Of a stretch of DNA of 64,000 bases, positions 23,601 through 33,427 are shown piece by piece. The stretch is taken from the NCBI GenBank assembly GCA_947568835.1, contig OX387606.1:22235225-22299224 (forward strand), written 5' to 3'. The notes below the pieces were generated by a model. The model made no database searches and was not told the origin of the DNA. It saw nothing but the letters and a program-made list of their open reading frames with translations. The translations under genes and the position numbers were made by a program. Every line of letters begins with the position of its first letter. Within the stretch, counting starts at the first letter, position 1. This DNA is from Protonemura montana. Its lineage: Eukaryota > Arthropoda > Insecta > Plecoptera > Nemouridae.

Positions 23601-26600
23601 CACCTCGATGTTTCGAGAAACCTGTTTCCCACATAACACACCCGTACATTCTTCATCTTTGCTTTGCCCATTGTTGACCTGAAGAGGAGCTGTAGCCAGC
23701 GTAACAATGGTAGCTTCGGTGCTTGCCAAGGGCTGGCTGGGTGCGGTGGTGGTGCCTGCCTTGGTGCTTATTGCCAAACATTTTACAATATATGTGTTTA
23801 TCCACTTCCCAGCTGTTTTCATATCAATGTGTGCTGTTATCTAAGGAGATTTAATACACTTCACTTTTGATGGAATCAATACTATATCAATATATATCAA
23901 TACAATACGCTTTGGAAGTTAAACTGAGTCTAAACTTGCCCCTAAAAAAGTGGTTGAGTGTTTTTTTTCTCCAAAGAACCAAGATAGCAAAGGACTTTTC
24001 CTAATTTGAATTAAATTTTCCTGTAACTTTATTTTGACAGCTCAACTGAACTCAATATTAAATCAGTGCAGCCATTCTGTTTCATTCTGTCTCATTCTTT
24101 CATTGGTCACATTTCATGGACCTAATTTTCAAATGAGCAAAAGTTGAGAACAGATTCTCAAGCTTATCGACCCTGACCCGCGCTGTTTCGTGTTTGTGCT
24201 GTTGCCTAATCGCCGACCAATTCTGTTCCAGTTGCACAGGATAGAATTTGTTCACGGGCGGCATTTAATCTACAGAGATGTGAAGCCGGAGAACTTCCTA
24301 ATCGGTCGTAGTACGACTAAAAAGGACAAAGTGATTCATATTATAGGTGAGTGAGACCAACTTTCAATCAGCTACAATATATCTGCTGACTAAACTTTGC
24401 GAGATCTTGAAAATACACCTGCTAAGCAAGTTAAAAACCTGGCATCTCAAACTCTGTTCTTTGATGAGCCTAGTGAGCGGAGCAAGATCTTTCACTTCAC
24501 TTAACCCAGAAAAAAATCACTTGTTTATGATGGTTTTTAGACTCATGTCTACTTTATTTATCCTTAGCACTAGTTTTAAGAAAAACTATTTGAACTGAGT
24601 TTTGAATGCTAAGTAAAAGGGCTACTAAATTTCCCGACGTTTCGCAACATACACTAGTTACTTCTTCAGAGGACTGCACAAACCTCTGAAGAAGTAACTA
24701 GTATATGTTGCGAAACGTCGGGAAATTTAGTAGCCCTTTACATAGCATTCAAAACCCAATTCAAATAGTTTTTCTTAAATCACTTGTTTGTTTGTTTTTC
24801 CCCTTTTTTGTTTGCGCTGTGGCGGCCAAACACCCGCTCCGATTTAAAAATTGTCGTATTTTACATGAGCTTATTTTATTGCCAAAGGTATTTTATATTT
24901 TTTCACCGAACTTTGCTACGGAAATGCATCAAAATTGAGTAGTTTCGAAGTTTTTGAGCTCATTTAAGTTTTCTTCCTCTTTTTGCTAGCCGATTTAGTT
25001 TTGTGAATTTTGGCTGTTTTAGTTTGATCTATGAAATGGATCGACTTCAGATTATGCAACTTACAATGCAACTAAAATTGCGTTCGCTAAGCCTTAGTCA
25101 TTCATACTTGGCAAAACAAACCTCTGATCACAAAACAAATGTAATTAGCTTTTTACAATGACAAATGAAGAAGTCGTTTCCGGTTCACAACGAGATGTTT
25201 GTTTCTGTTCCAGACTTTGGTTTAGCGAAAGAGTACATAGACTTAGACACAAACAAACACATCCCCTACCGGGAACACAAAAGTCTGACGGGAACAGCGC
25301 GGTACATGAGCATCAACACGCATCTCGGGAAAGGTAAGTTCAACTCGAGATAAGCTGACAATCCACTTACTGATGGACAGATAAGTGTCCATTGTGCTGT
25401 TACTCAAAACAGTTAATGAACGAATCATATCGATTCAATGCTTATCAGGTGGACCATTGTCTCCTTCACAAGTATGTGCTCGAACTGTGTGTAAACAAGC
25501 TGGCCTTGCTGGGCTGAAATGTTGACCACCAAATAGAGAGGAGCCATCAATTTTCTCTGCAAATTCAATTAGAAACTCGGTAACAATGCCTTCTTAAAAG
25601 TCCCTTCAAGATGACACTTTAAATCCTTGTGGTCCGTGGGAATCCCACTTTTTAAATCGCTGTGCAAAGTTATTGGGATATATTTGTTCAATAACAGAGC
25701 ATCAGTGGGAAGTATATATGTTCAACTACAGAGCATCAGTGGGAAGTATATATGTTCAACCACAGGGCATTAGTGGGAAGTATATATGTTCAACTACAGA
25801 GTATCAGTGGGAAGTATTTATGTTCAACTACAGAGCATCAGTGGGAAGTATATATGTTCAACTACAGGGCATCAGTAGGAAGTATATATGTTCAACTACA
25901 GAGCATCAGTGGGAAGTATATATGTTCAACTACAGAGCATCAGTGGGAAGTATATATGTTCAACTACAAAGCATCAGTGGGAAGTATATATGTTCAACTA
26001 CAGAGCATCAGTGGGAAGTATATATGTTCAACTACAGAGGATCAGTGGGAAGTATATATGTTCAACTACAGAGCATCAGTGGGAAGTATATATGTTCAAC
26101 TACAGAGCATCAGTGGGAAGTATATATGTTCAACTACAGAGCATCAGTGGGAAGTATATATGTTCAACTACAGAGTATCAGTGGGAAGAATATATGTTCA
26201 ACAACAGAGCATCAGTGGGAAGTAAATATATGTTCAACTACAGAGCATCAGTGGAAAGTAAATATGTTCAACTACAGAGCATCAGTGGAAAGTATATATC
26301 CCACTAGTTTATTCAACAGGTCTGCTCAATATTAATACAACACAATTTTATTCAACCATTTTTACAATAGTAATAGAGAAACCAATGTCTTGAAAAAATT
26401 GTTTAACCAGGAAAGGGTTATTTGATGATTTGTCCAATTCCTCCAGCGATTGTTTAACTTTTCCCGACTACACGGCTGTTTGTAGGCACGTGTTTGAATC
26501 GTAAATAATTCCCTCGCTTCCTTCCAGAACAAAGCCGGCGCGACGACCTCGAAGCACTGGGCCACATGTTCATGTACTTCCTCCGCGGTAGTCTGCCATG

Positions 26601-29600
26601 GCAAGGTCTCAAGGCCGACACGCTGAAGGAACGCTACCAGAAGATTGGAGACACTAAACGAGCCACGCCCGTCGAAGTGCTCTGCGAAGGCCACCCCGAG
26701 GAACTGGCCACCTATCTACGCTACGTGCGTCGACTAGACTTCTTCGAGACCCCTGACTACGAGTACCTACGCAAACTGTTCCAGGACCTGTTCGAGAGGC
26801 GCGGCTACGTGGACGACGGAGAGTTTGATTGGACGGGGAGAGCGATGGTGAGTAACCATGCGTCCCCCCAAGTGGCCCACGCGTCTGCAGTGCAGAACCA
26901 CCACTGAATCCTCGCTCGGGAACACGCCCGGGCTTTTATAAAAACGTTTATTTGTTTGTTTTGGTGCGGAATAAACGGCCTGCTCCGTACTCGGCAGCGT
27001 GGTCTGCTTGGTTTTTCATTTGTGATTGTGAATGGTTGATTTCTGTACTCGATAGCATGCTAATGGTTGGCTATTTGAGCATGGATGGCCAATGAGCATG
27101 TTGCAATTATATCTGCAAGCCAAGTAGTTGCCGATTAGAAACGTTTTCGTATCCATTTCGTCCCGTTAGGCTTGCTATCAGGACTGGCCTTGTGATTCGA
27201 GGAGGATATTTTAATTGCGTCGCTTCGAGTGGATTTGATGTCTGCATGTTTTCTTTCGTTGCATGCTGCTTCCTCTTAGCAACCAAACTTTTTCGAACTC
27301 AGACAGATCAGGAACGCGCCACCTTCCCACGTTGGGAAGACTAAGTCGGACAAGGTGAGTGGCGTAGTTGTGGCGTACATGTGGCATGTAGCTAACTTTC
27401 GACACGAAGACGGCAGAGTTTAAACTCTGTTCTCGCAAGTTTAGGCGTTAAGTAGTTATCACCGTGGTTGCAAGCCTCGGCAACCCATGAAAGCAGTCTG
27501 TGGGTTAAACTTAAGTTTATACCCACAATTGACATAGCAATATGCACAAGCACAGAGCGAATATAACGGTCACCGGCCACCTTCAGTTTCGAATCTGCAG
27601 CTACACAAAGTAGACTTTGTCTCGGCTGTCACTCGTGTTTCCAGTCGAGTACATTTGAGATTATATTGAAGTATATTACATGTTACAGTAAGAAAGACAC
27701 AAAAGTCTATGTTAAATTTCACTCCACAAATTTCAAATTTCACTGTAATTCCATAAGTAGCAGTGAGGTAGCAATGGTTTTTGACCGTCTGTACGAGCAC
27801 ATAATCTAAAAACAGAGCACTCAACAACGTCCCACTTCGTCAATCAGCCAAGATTGTCTGCCATGTTTGTTAAAATAATGTTCTGTGATTGGTTGACGTA
27901 AGTACAGAGCAGAAGAAGTTGGAATATTTCAATTTTCAACATTGTAAAATGTTATGCTTGTTGTGACAATGGTGTGCAGTCCCATATGATAACCAAGTTT
28001 TAAGATCTTTGTGCGCTATGCTTGTGCTTATTGCTATGTCAATTGTGTGCAGTCCCATATGATAACCCAGTTTTAAAATCCTTGCGTGCTATGCTTGTGC
28101 TTATTGCTAGGTCAATTGTGTGTAGTCCCATATGATAACCAAGTTTTAAGATCCTCGTGCGCTATGCTTGTGCTTATTGCTATGTCAATTGCGTGCAGTC
28201 CCATATGACAACCAAGTTTTAAGATCCTTGTGTGATATGCTTGTGCTTATTGCTATGTCAATTGTGTGTAGTCCCATATGATAACCAAGTTTTAAAATCC
28301 TTGTGCACTTATTGCCATGTCAATAGTAGGTGGACCTTGGAACTCTGGTTTGCGTTTTGGTAGTCGAGCCCGTGCATGGAAACGCTGTACAAAATTGACT
28401 CTGGTTTCCTATTTCAGTCGACTCCAGTAGGCTCCTTGCAGACGGGGCATGAGATCGTCGTGTCACCCAACAGAGACCGCCACCAGACGGGAAACAAGGT
28501 ACAAACGTACACCGTACGAACGGCTAGCGATCGCGTGTGCATGTCTCGTCTGATTTCACCAGCGTTAGGCTAAAATTGGTTAAAACTCAGCTTAGGCTCA
28601 AGATTTGATAGTCTCTAAATCGGTGAAATTTTGCAAACGTCAAGCAAGTAAATTTAGGCAAGTTAAATGGGGTGAATGGGAGTAAATGGGGAATGGGAGT
28701 AGGGGAGTTGAAATGAAAAGTGCGTGTTTTGTGTTATGGAAATATCACTGGCACTATTTTCTTTGAATTCGAAGAGCGGGTTAAAATTTAAACTTCCGTT
28801 GATCCAGGTTCAAATTTTAAATGGAAATCAGCACAAAGTGAAAATATTGACAGCTACAGCATCGCATTTGTTTGCTGTGATTGAACAGTGTCCACTTAAA
28901 TTAATACCACATTTGAATTCCAAATTCCCATCTTTTTTCGAGTATTTGTGTAATTATCTCGTTTTAACGATTTTACCTGTTTTACGGTTGTGGTCTGAAT
29001 AGAGGAGGCTTGAGACCCTAAAAAGGCCGTACAAACTCGACGTTTCTGCGAGGTATAAACCGGCATCTTCAGGGAAATCTATTTAAACGTGTCGGAAAAT
29101 CAGCAAAACTAAATTTGACTTTAAAACTCAAGTTCAAACCTAGTTTAGCCAGACGTTGGTGAAATCTGCTGTCACTGTTACCAACTGTTACACCGTCTTG
29201 CCAACAGGCGTTCGATGCATTCGAAGACCAGCTTTTGTTTATCGAGGTCAGGATGAAATCTCACTCAAGTTTGTTGCTAACTCGTTGAACGCTCGAGTAG
29301 ATTACTTGCGAGAAACTTGAAGACATTCTTAGATTTGGCTTCTTAATTTGAACGTACAGAGTTGTGTGATAGGGAAGAGGAGAGATTACCGGCATTGACA
29401 AAATCTGGTTTCAAACTCAAATCAGATCTTTCTCAACCGTGGCGATCTTTCCTCTTCCCCTCAAAAAACACCAACCTATCCACAGTCTTTCCATTAACAA
29501 CTAGAATTAAATTTTGTTTCCTCGGTAATTATCTGCTTGGCTATTGATGTGCGCAATGTTTGGCCCATATTTCGTCGTTAAAAACTCCAACAGTAGAAAC

Positions 29601-30853
29601 TTCCAAGTTAACGCAAGGTTCGGGGTTAGAGTCCCCGTTTGGGAATACATTTTTCGGAGGTTATTAGTGTTCCTGATGATAAAATATTATTTCTTAATAC
29701 AAATTCATTCCTTTCCAAGAATTTGTTGAAAATTAAAATAAAGAAACAGTCCTTTACTAACGACTTTCTGATGTTATTAGTGTTCATAATAACAAAATAA
29801 TACTTTGCCCATCGCAAGCATTTGCAATTTAAATCGGATTTCATCGTTCTGCATTCCCTCTGCGAGTGTATTTTGTCCCCGTTGCTTTGCTAGTTGCGCC
29901 GTACTAACACAGCTAGTGGCGTGGCGTGTTACTAACCTTCGTGTGTGGTTTGCGCAGAACGCCGGGAAGGGCGTGGCAGCGTGGCCTGACGTGCCTCGGC
30001 AAGGACAGACGTTGGGCCAACTGACTCCGGCAGACAGACACGGTTCCGTCCAGGTTAGTTCACTCAAACCATACATAACCGTACATTGCCATAATAATAA
30101 TTTTATTCGCAGTATACAGTGTCACATGTTATGCTTCGTCAACTTAAAAATAAAATGAAAAGAACATCTAATAGTATAATGTACATAAGGACACCAATCT
30201 AATATTTTTAGTTATAGTCGGTCCAATGCCTAACCATACACAGCCATGCACGGCTATTTGTGCAGTTAAGTACTCGAGATCCAAAGAAGCCGAGACACAG
30301 TTTAGTGCCAAGAAAACTCGAGGTGGCCGGTGACCGTTAATGCAGCTGTTCTTGTGCTTATCACCATTGCTCTGTCAATTGTGGGTGGAGCCCAACTACC
30401 ATCGCAGGTATTGTTTTGTCCAACTTGTTGTGATTGGTTGCGCAGGTTGTGAGTTCGACCAATGGAGAGCTCGGTGCGGACGACCCAACGGCCGGTCACT
30501 CCAACACGCCAATCACAGCGCAGGCAGAGGTGGAGATCGTCGACGAAACAAAGTAAGTCTCTTCTCCGGCACGCCTGTCCAAGGCCATCCAAACTCGCGA
30601 GAATCTGGAAATCTGTGGACCTAGATCTGCTAGGTTTGTCTAATTAAAAGACGCGACGGTTTCTTTGTGAATCAAGAAGTGTCCTATTGAGAAACGGCCG
30701 CAGATTGCCGCGGCGTTGGATGGCCTTCGACAAAATGTACCGCCCGCCGCACGCTGACTAACCCGTTAAAGGTTCCGTCTGTTCTTGCAATGTGTCCTCA
30801 GATGTTGCTGCTTCTTCAAGCGCAAGAAGAAGAAGTCGGGACGGCAGAAGTGA
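14691..30853 (+). CDS. CSNK1G: Casein kinase 1 gamma (gilgamesh orthologue), complete
   Basis: Membrane-anchored Ser/Thr kinase of the CK1 family, acting in Wnt/LRP6 phosphorylation and vesicle trafficking (family knowledge). Exons: 14691-14910, 20701-20811, one of 22516-22667 or 22986-23134, 24232-24346, 25214-25333, 26528-26847, 28418-28498, 29958-30053, 30446-30552, 30802-30853. Phases agree throughout, giving 456 or 457 residues. Seen: glycine loop GCGNFG (64-69), VAIK lysine 86, catalytic YRDVKPEN (Asp176), DFG (199-201), the CK1 signature [19 protein letters not shown], and the C-terminal [16 protein letters not shown] whose cysteines are the palmitoylation tail of CK1-gamma. The C-terminal exons ([29 protein letters not shown]) closely match fly gish as I recall it. 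Intron 1 is 5.8 kb and GC-rich. The ATG is the first in an open exon; an upstream non-coding exon is possible. Confidence 0.95.
14911..20700 (+). other. CK1-gamma intron 1, GC/CpG-rich
   Basis: The 5.8-kb first intron. From about 15100 to 20300 it is visibly richer in C, G and CpG than the flanking AT-rich DNA. It gives many chance open frames on both strands, none of which resembles a known protein. It contains a 25-bp minisatellite. It could include promoter or enhancer sequence (inference). Confidence 0.55.
18512..18718 (+). repeat. 25-bp minisatellite
   Basis: About nine copies of a ctggggtcctaatagcactg-type unit of 25 bp. A shorter 21-bp variant lacks ggtc and reads gtgctgtgtaatagcac. 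Two variants interleave, which suggests unequal exchange. Confidence 0.85.
21440..21530 (+). repeat. Decayed 5S-SINE body and G19 tract
   Basis: 21440-21510 matches the SINE body (aagcttatcaacgccttgac, agcatagatttggggacgaa). A run of 19 G follows at 21512-21530. In CK1-gamma intron 2. Confidence 0.55.
22516..22667 (+). CDS. CSNK1G: CK1-gamma alternative exon 3a
   Basis: A 152-bp exon bounded by ttctag and GTAAGT, entering in phase 1 and leaving in phase 0, exactly like exon 3b. It encodes [20 protein letters not shown], then [14 protein letters not shown] and [15 protein letters not shown]: strands beta4-beta5, the hinge and alpha-D/E of the kinase lobe. The [10 protein letters not shown] and ICNRRF segments resemble fly gish as I recall it. 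It is one codon longer than exon 3b and begins 470 bp upstream of it. Splicing both in would break the frame (152 + 149 = 301), so the two should be mutually exclusive. Confidence 0.85.
22986..23134 (+). CDS. CSNK1G: CK1-gamma alternative exon 3b
   Basis: A 149-bp exon bounded by caccctag and GTAAGT, with the same phases as exon 3a. It encodes [19 protein letters not shown], then [14 protein letters not shown] and [15 protein letters not shown]. This is the version closest to vertebrate CSNK1G1-3 ([16 protein letters not shown]). The two exons share the invariant hinge block [11 protein letters not shown] but differ before it and in alpha-D. The 318-bp intron between them is short and CpG-rich, with a three-fold repeat of a cccatccagtagttagc-like unit near 22842-22895. 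Confidence 0.88.
24563..24779. repeat. R2 palindrome with two hammerhead-like cores
   Basis: Near-perfect inverted repeat with arms of about 95-100 bp. Outer ends are agaaaaactatttgaactg and its complement; the inner part carries cgacgtttcgcaac / gttgcgaaacgtcg and tcttcagagg / cctctgaaga. On each strand CTGAAGA is followed by GTAAC, an 8-nt loop, GTTGC (able to pair with GTAAC) and GAAACG. In CK1-gamma intron 4. Confidence 0.8.
25676..26305 (+). repeat. 34-bp minisatellite
   Basis: About 18 copies of a 34-bp unit (agtatatatgttcaactaca followed by gagcatcagtggga). Because 34 is not a multiple of three, all three frames stay open and look like repetitive proteins, but it lies in CK1-gamma intron 5 and is not coding. 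The last copies have a few indels. Confidence 0.95.
26848..26975 (+). other. Possible alternative 3' end of CK1-gamma (intronic poly(A))
   Basis: If the donor after 26847 is not used, the frame continues for 19 codons ([19 protein letters not shown]) to TGA at 26905-26907. An AATAAA signal follows at 26970-26975, with T/G-rich sequence about 30-60 bp beyond. Such a transcript would encode a kinase that lacks the C-terminal CCCFF tail. The open frame and the signal are visible; that it is used is inference. Confidence 0.4.
27950..28330 (+). repeat. 73-bp minisatellite
   Basis: Five copies spaced exactly 73 bp (cagtcccatatgataaccaa at 27977, 28050, 28123, 28196, 28269). In CK1-gamma intron 6. 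The same unit occurs in NELF-C/D introns at 44350-44520 and, inverted, at 43160-43320. Confidence 0.9.
28552..29177. mobile_element. R4 element with terminal inverted repeats
   Basis: Ends are imperfect inverted repeats of roughly 40 bp: tctgatttcaccagcgttag at the left and the complement of cagatttcaccaacgtctgg at the right. About 625 bp long with no transposase-like ORF, so non-autonomous. On the minus strand a CTGAAGATGCCGG ... GCAGAAACGTCG motif lies inside the right end (29040-29074). In CK1-gamma intron 7. Confidence 0.55.
29599..29848 (+). mobile_element. tRNA-derived SINE 3' portions
   Basis: 29620-29700 has the box B-like ggttagagtccccgtttggg and the ggttattagtgttcc end. 29764-29848 has a second 3' end finishing in gcatttgcaatttaaatcgg. 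In CK1-gamma intron 7. Confidence 0.6.
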
Positions 30854-31044
30854 CTGGGGGCGGGGGCGGGCGCTGGGGGCGGAGTCGGGGGCAGTCCCGA
30901 GCGCGAGGCGGTCACCCTGCTGCGAGCCGCCTCCCACTCAAACTCCCGCGACAGCGTCATCAACCCGACGTGAATTACATTTACGTGTTGACCTACGTCG
31001 TTGTAATGTTTTACTCAAAACACGGGGCCGCTCGTAATCGTGTA

Positions 31045-31446
31045 AATAAACGTAACCGTGTTTGCGAGAGCGCCCGATGTGTGTGTGTGTGAAGGAAAGA
31101 AAAAGACGGACGCAGAATATTTATAAAAAAAACGTAGTTTAAAAAACGACATCCCCATGTAACTGTGATTTTATCAACGCTATATATGAATTTCAAAGGT
31201 TAAAGCTTAAATTATTTATCGATGATTATCGACGTTTCTTGTTCGGCGCCGTGGCGCGGCCGAACGCTGCCTGCTAGGTGTGAATATGTCCTCTGTCCCC
31301 CCCTCGCTTGCACCCTCCCCCTCCCGTCTAGTACTCTAGCCTTGTCTAAAAGCGCTCTCCGACTGTGTTCGGATGCCGCGCACTACGTATTACTAGCCTC
31401 TAAGATTATTCATACCTTCGTTTTATTTCCAACATGAAGAAATAAA
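31045..31446 (+). terminator. CK1-gamma 3' UTR with two poly(A) signals
   Basis: AATAAA occurs at 31045-31050 and again at 31441-31446, roughly 190 and 590 bp after the CK1-gamma stop codon. The second is followed by GT-rich sequence (gtgtttattgatgtgtc). Either could end the full-length transcript. Confidence 0.55.
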
Positions 31447-33427
31447 TAACTTGCAAAAGTGTTTATTGATGTGTCATGAATCAATGGCCGTGCTTTTGCA
31501 CGCTTTTCACTCTTCGACTCCTTTTCTGCACGAAACTAAATTCCAAATTTTGCTTCTAACTTCTGGCTGGGATACTTAAGCCACCAGGAGGCAGTGAAAC
31601 AATAGATATTGGCTTAAATAGGGTTGTCAAATAGCTGGGTGTAACATGGTCTTCAGGGTATTTACTGCTTGTCATTTGGTAGAATACATGGGGATCGATT
31701 TCACATTGTAATATCGTCCTTTCAGAATGACTTTGAGTAAGAACAAATCTCCCTCGACCTGTAACGTATCTAATATCTAATAGTATCTTCTCTCCAGTGA
31801 TAAAGGCAACAGCCGAAACGTTAACAAAGAATTTTCACTGTTGTGGCTTTTATAGCTTCTTTTACTTCCCCAATCAACATATTCGTTATCTCTTTGGCAC
31901 ATTACAAATCAACTTCACTGTTATATGCTCGATCTGAATCACAAATGCCAACGATTTTAAAATAATAGAGATTTTGTCAGCCAATTAAATGAGTTGTGGA
32001 GCAAGGGAGATGAGGATATGAGTTTCAGAAACTTTTTTTATCTTGTTGGAACTTATAAAAAAGCTGTGACAAGAATTGAGGAACATTGAGGCACGCAGCG
32101 AAACTCCATCTTGAAATATCAGCTTCGCAACTGTCACTCTGTGCAACATTAGAATGTCGTTGCCACATTTACGCTTACAGATAACTAGCAAAAGCAGCCT
32201 CGGGGCAGTGGGCTGACTAAATCTCTATTATTTTAACATTTTTGTCCTTTGGAACAAAATATGAACATTTAATAGTTGCGTATAAGTTAAACGCAAGTTG
32301 TGGGACATTTTTTTTTTACTCTGAAAGAAAGATATTTCGATGTGAAGTCGACCCCTTTGTATTACTTCACAAGATTAGCGCTCCAAATCTCCAGAAAGTG
32401 TTTGCACACAGGAACTTTGTAGCCATATGCTAACAAGTGTGTAAGACATGTAACAAACTCTTCTAAACCAGACCTTAACATCTCATCTTTTATAGTTTTC
32501 ACACTTGAATAGAGCTAGAACTCTGTTCCACTCTCAATATTAATAGTTTCGGTGTTGGTTTCTCCTTGTGATAACTTCCTCGATTGGGGCGGTCCTTCTT
32601 TCCTCCTCCACGATTCGTTGACCAGCCTATTTACCTACATCGTGGCCAGCCACTTGATGTTCATAGTTGGCTGTCGTTATTGAAATATGCAACGTCACTC
32701 CTAAATTATGCTCAGGATTGGAAACCACGGATCGCTTTTCAACTGTGAAATACCGGAGTGTCATTGAATCAATTCTCTGGTGCTCATTTCGTCGATCGAA
32801 GAACACATTTCTGATCGAGAGACTGTTGACAAACCCTATGCCTTACCAACCCTATCCGAGTGCTATTACGATTTCTATGATGATTAATTATACCGAGGTC
32901 ACTCTGTATAAGACTCAGTCACGCCGTGTTCGTCGGATCCGCCAGGAGGTGACGCTCGAGCAGCTTGGAAAAAGAATCCCACTTTTTACAGTTTATTGAT
33001 ATTATCATTAGTTAGACAAATGTTTGCGGCAAGCTCAATCAATTGCGAGGGTCTGCTTGCAATTATAATCAATTATTAATGTAAATTAATGCTTCATGAC
33101 TTTGAAAGGCATTTTGTTTTGACTCTTTGTTATCTTTGTCACAACATAGGTTTGAACAAGGACAGTAAACAAGTATCAGTTTTATGAAACAAACCTAGTA
33201 GCCTCATAGTAATTACTTAGTACTAATAAATAATTTCACTCAACTTCTTGCATGTGAGCGTATTAAAGTTGGAGTTAAAAAGCGAAGTTTCAGTGATGGA
33301 AAGAATGTCATACTTGGGTATTATCGCTCAAGATGAATATTTTGGACCCTGACTGCACTTTGATTTTAAATCAGAGCTGTTTTTCATAAGAACGTGTCTC
33401 TCATTGTGATTCCTAAACCGTTTTAAA
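31447..33427. other. Intergenic region, CK1-gamma to gustatory receptor
   Basis: AT-rich DNA containing one R1 repeat copy (31790-31895). The open frames here, including a 110-aa one at 32667-32999, resemble nothing I recognise. The gustatory-receptor promoter should lie in the last part, but no element could be identified. Confidence 0.5.
31790..31895 (+). repeat. R1 dispersed repeat
   Basis: Contains agtgataaaggcaacagccg followed by aaacgttaacaaa, then ttccccaatcaacatattcg. Intergenic copy downstream of CK1-gamma. Confidence 0.7.

Noticed and set aside
25673-26335. 220-, 157- and 139-codon repetitive open frames
   Set aside because: They are the three frames of a 34-bp minisatellite inside a CK1-gamma intron; openness in all frames follows from the repeat.
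27950-28330. Possible CRISPR-like array (regular 73-bp spacing)
   Set aside because: The entire 73-bp unit repeats with no unique spacers, and this is a eukaryotic intron.
32667-32999. 110-codon intergenic frame
   Set aside because: No recognisable motif, no splice context and low-complexity surroundings.
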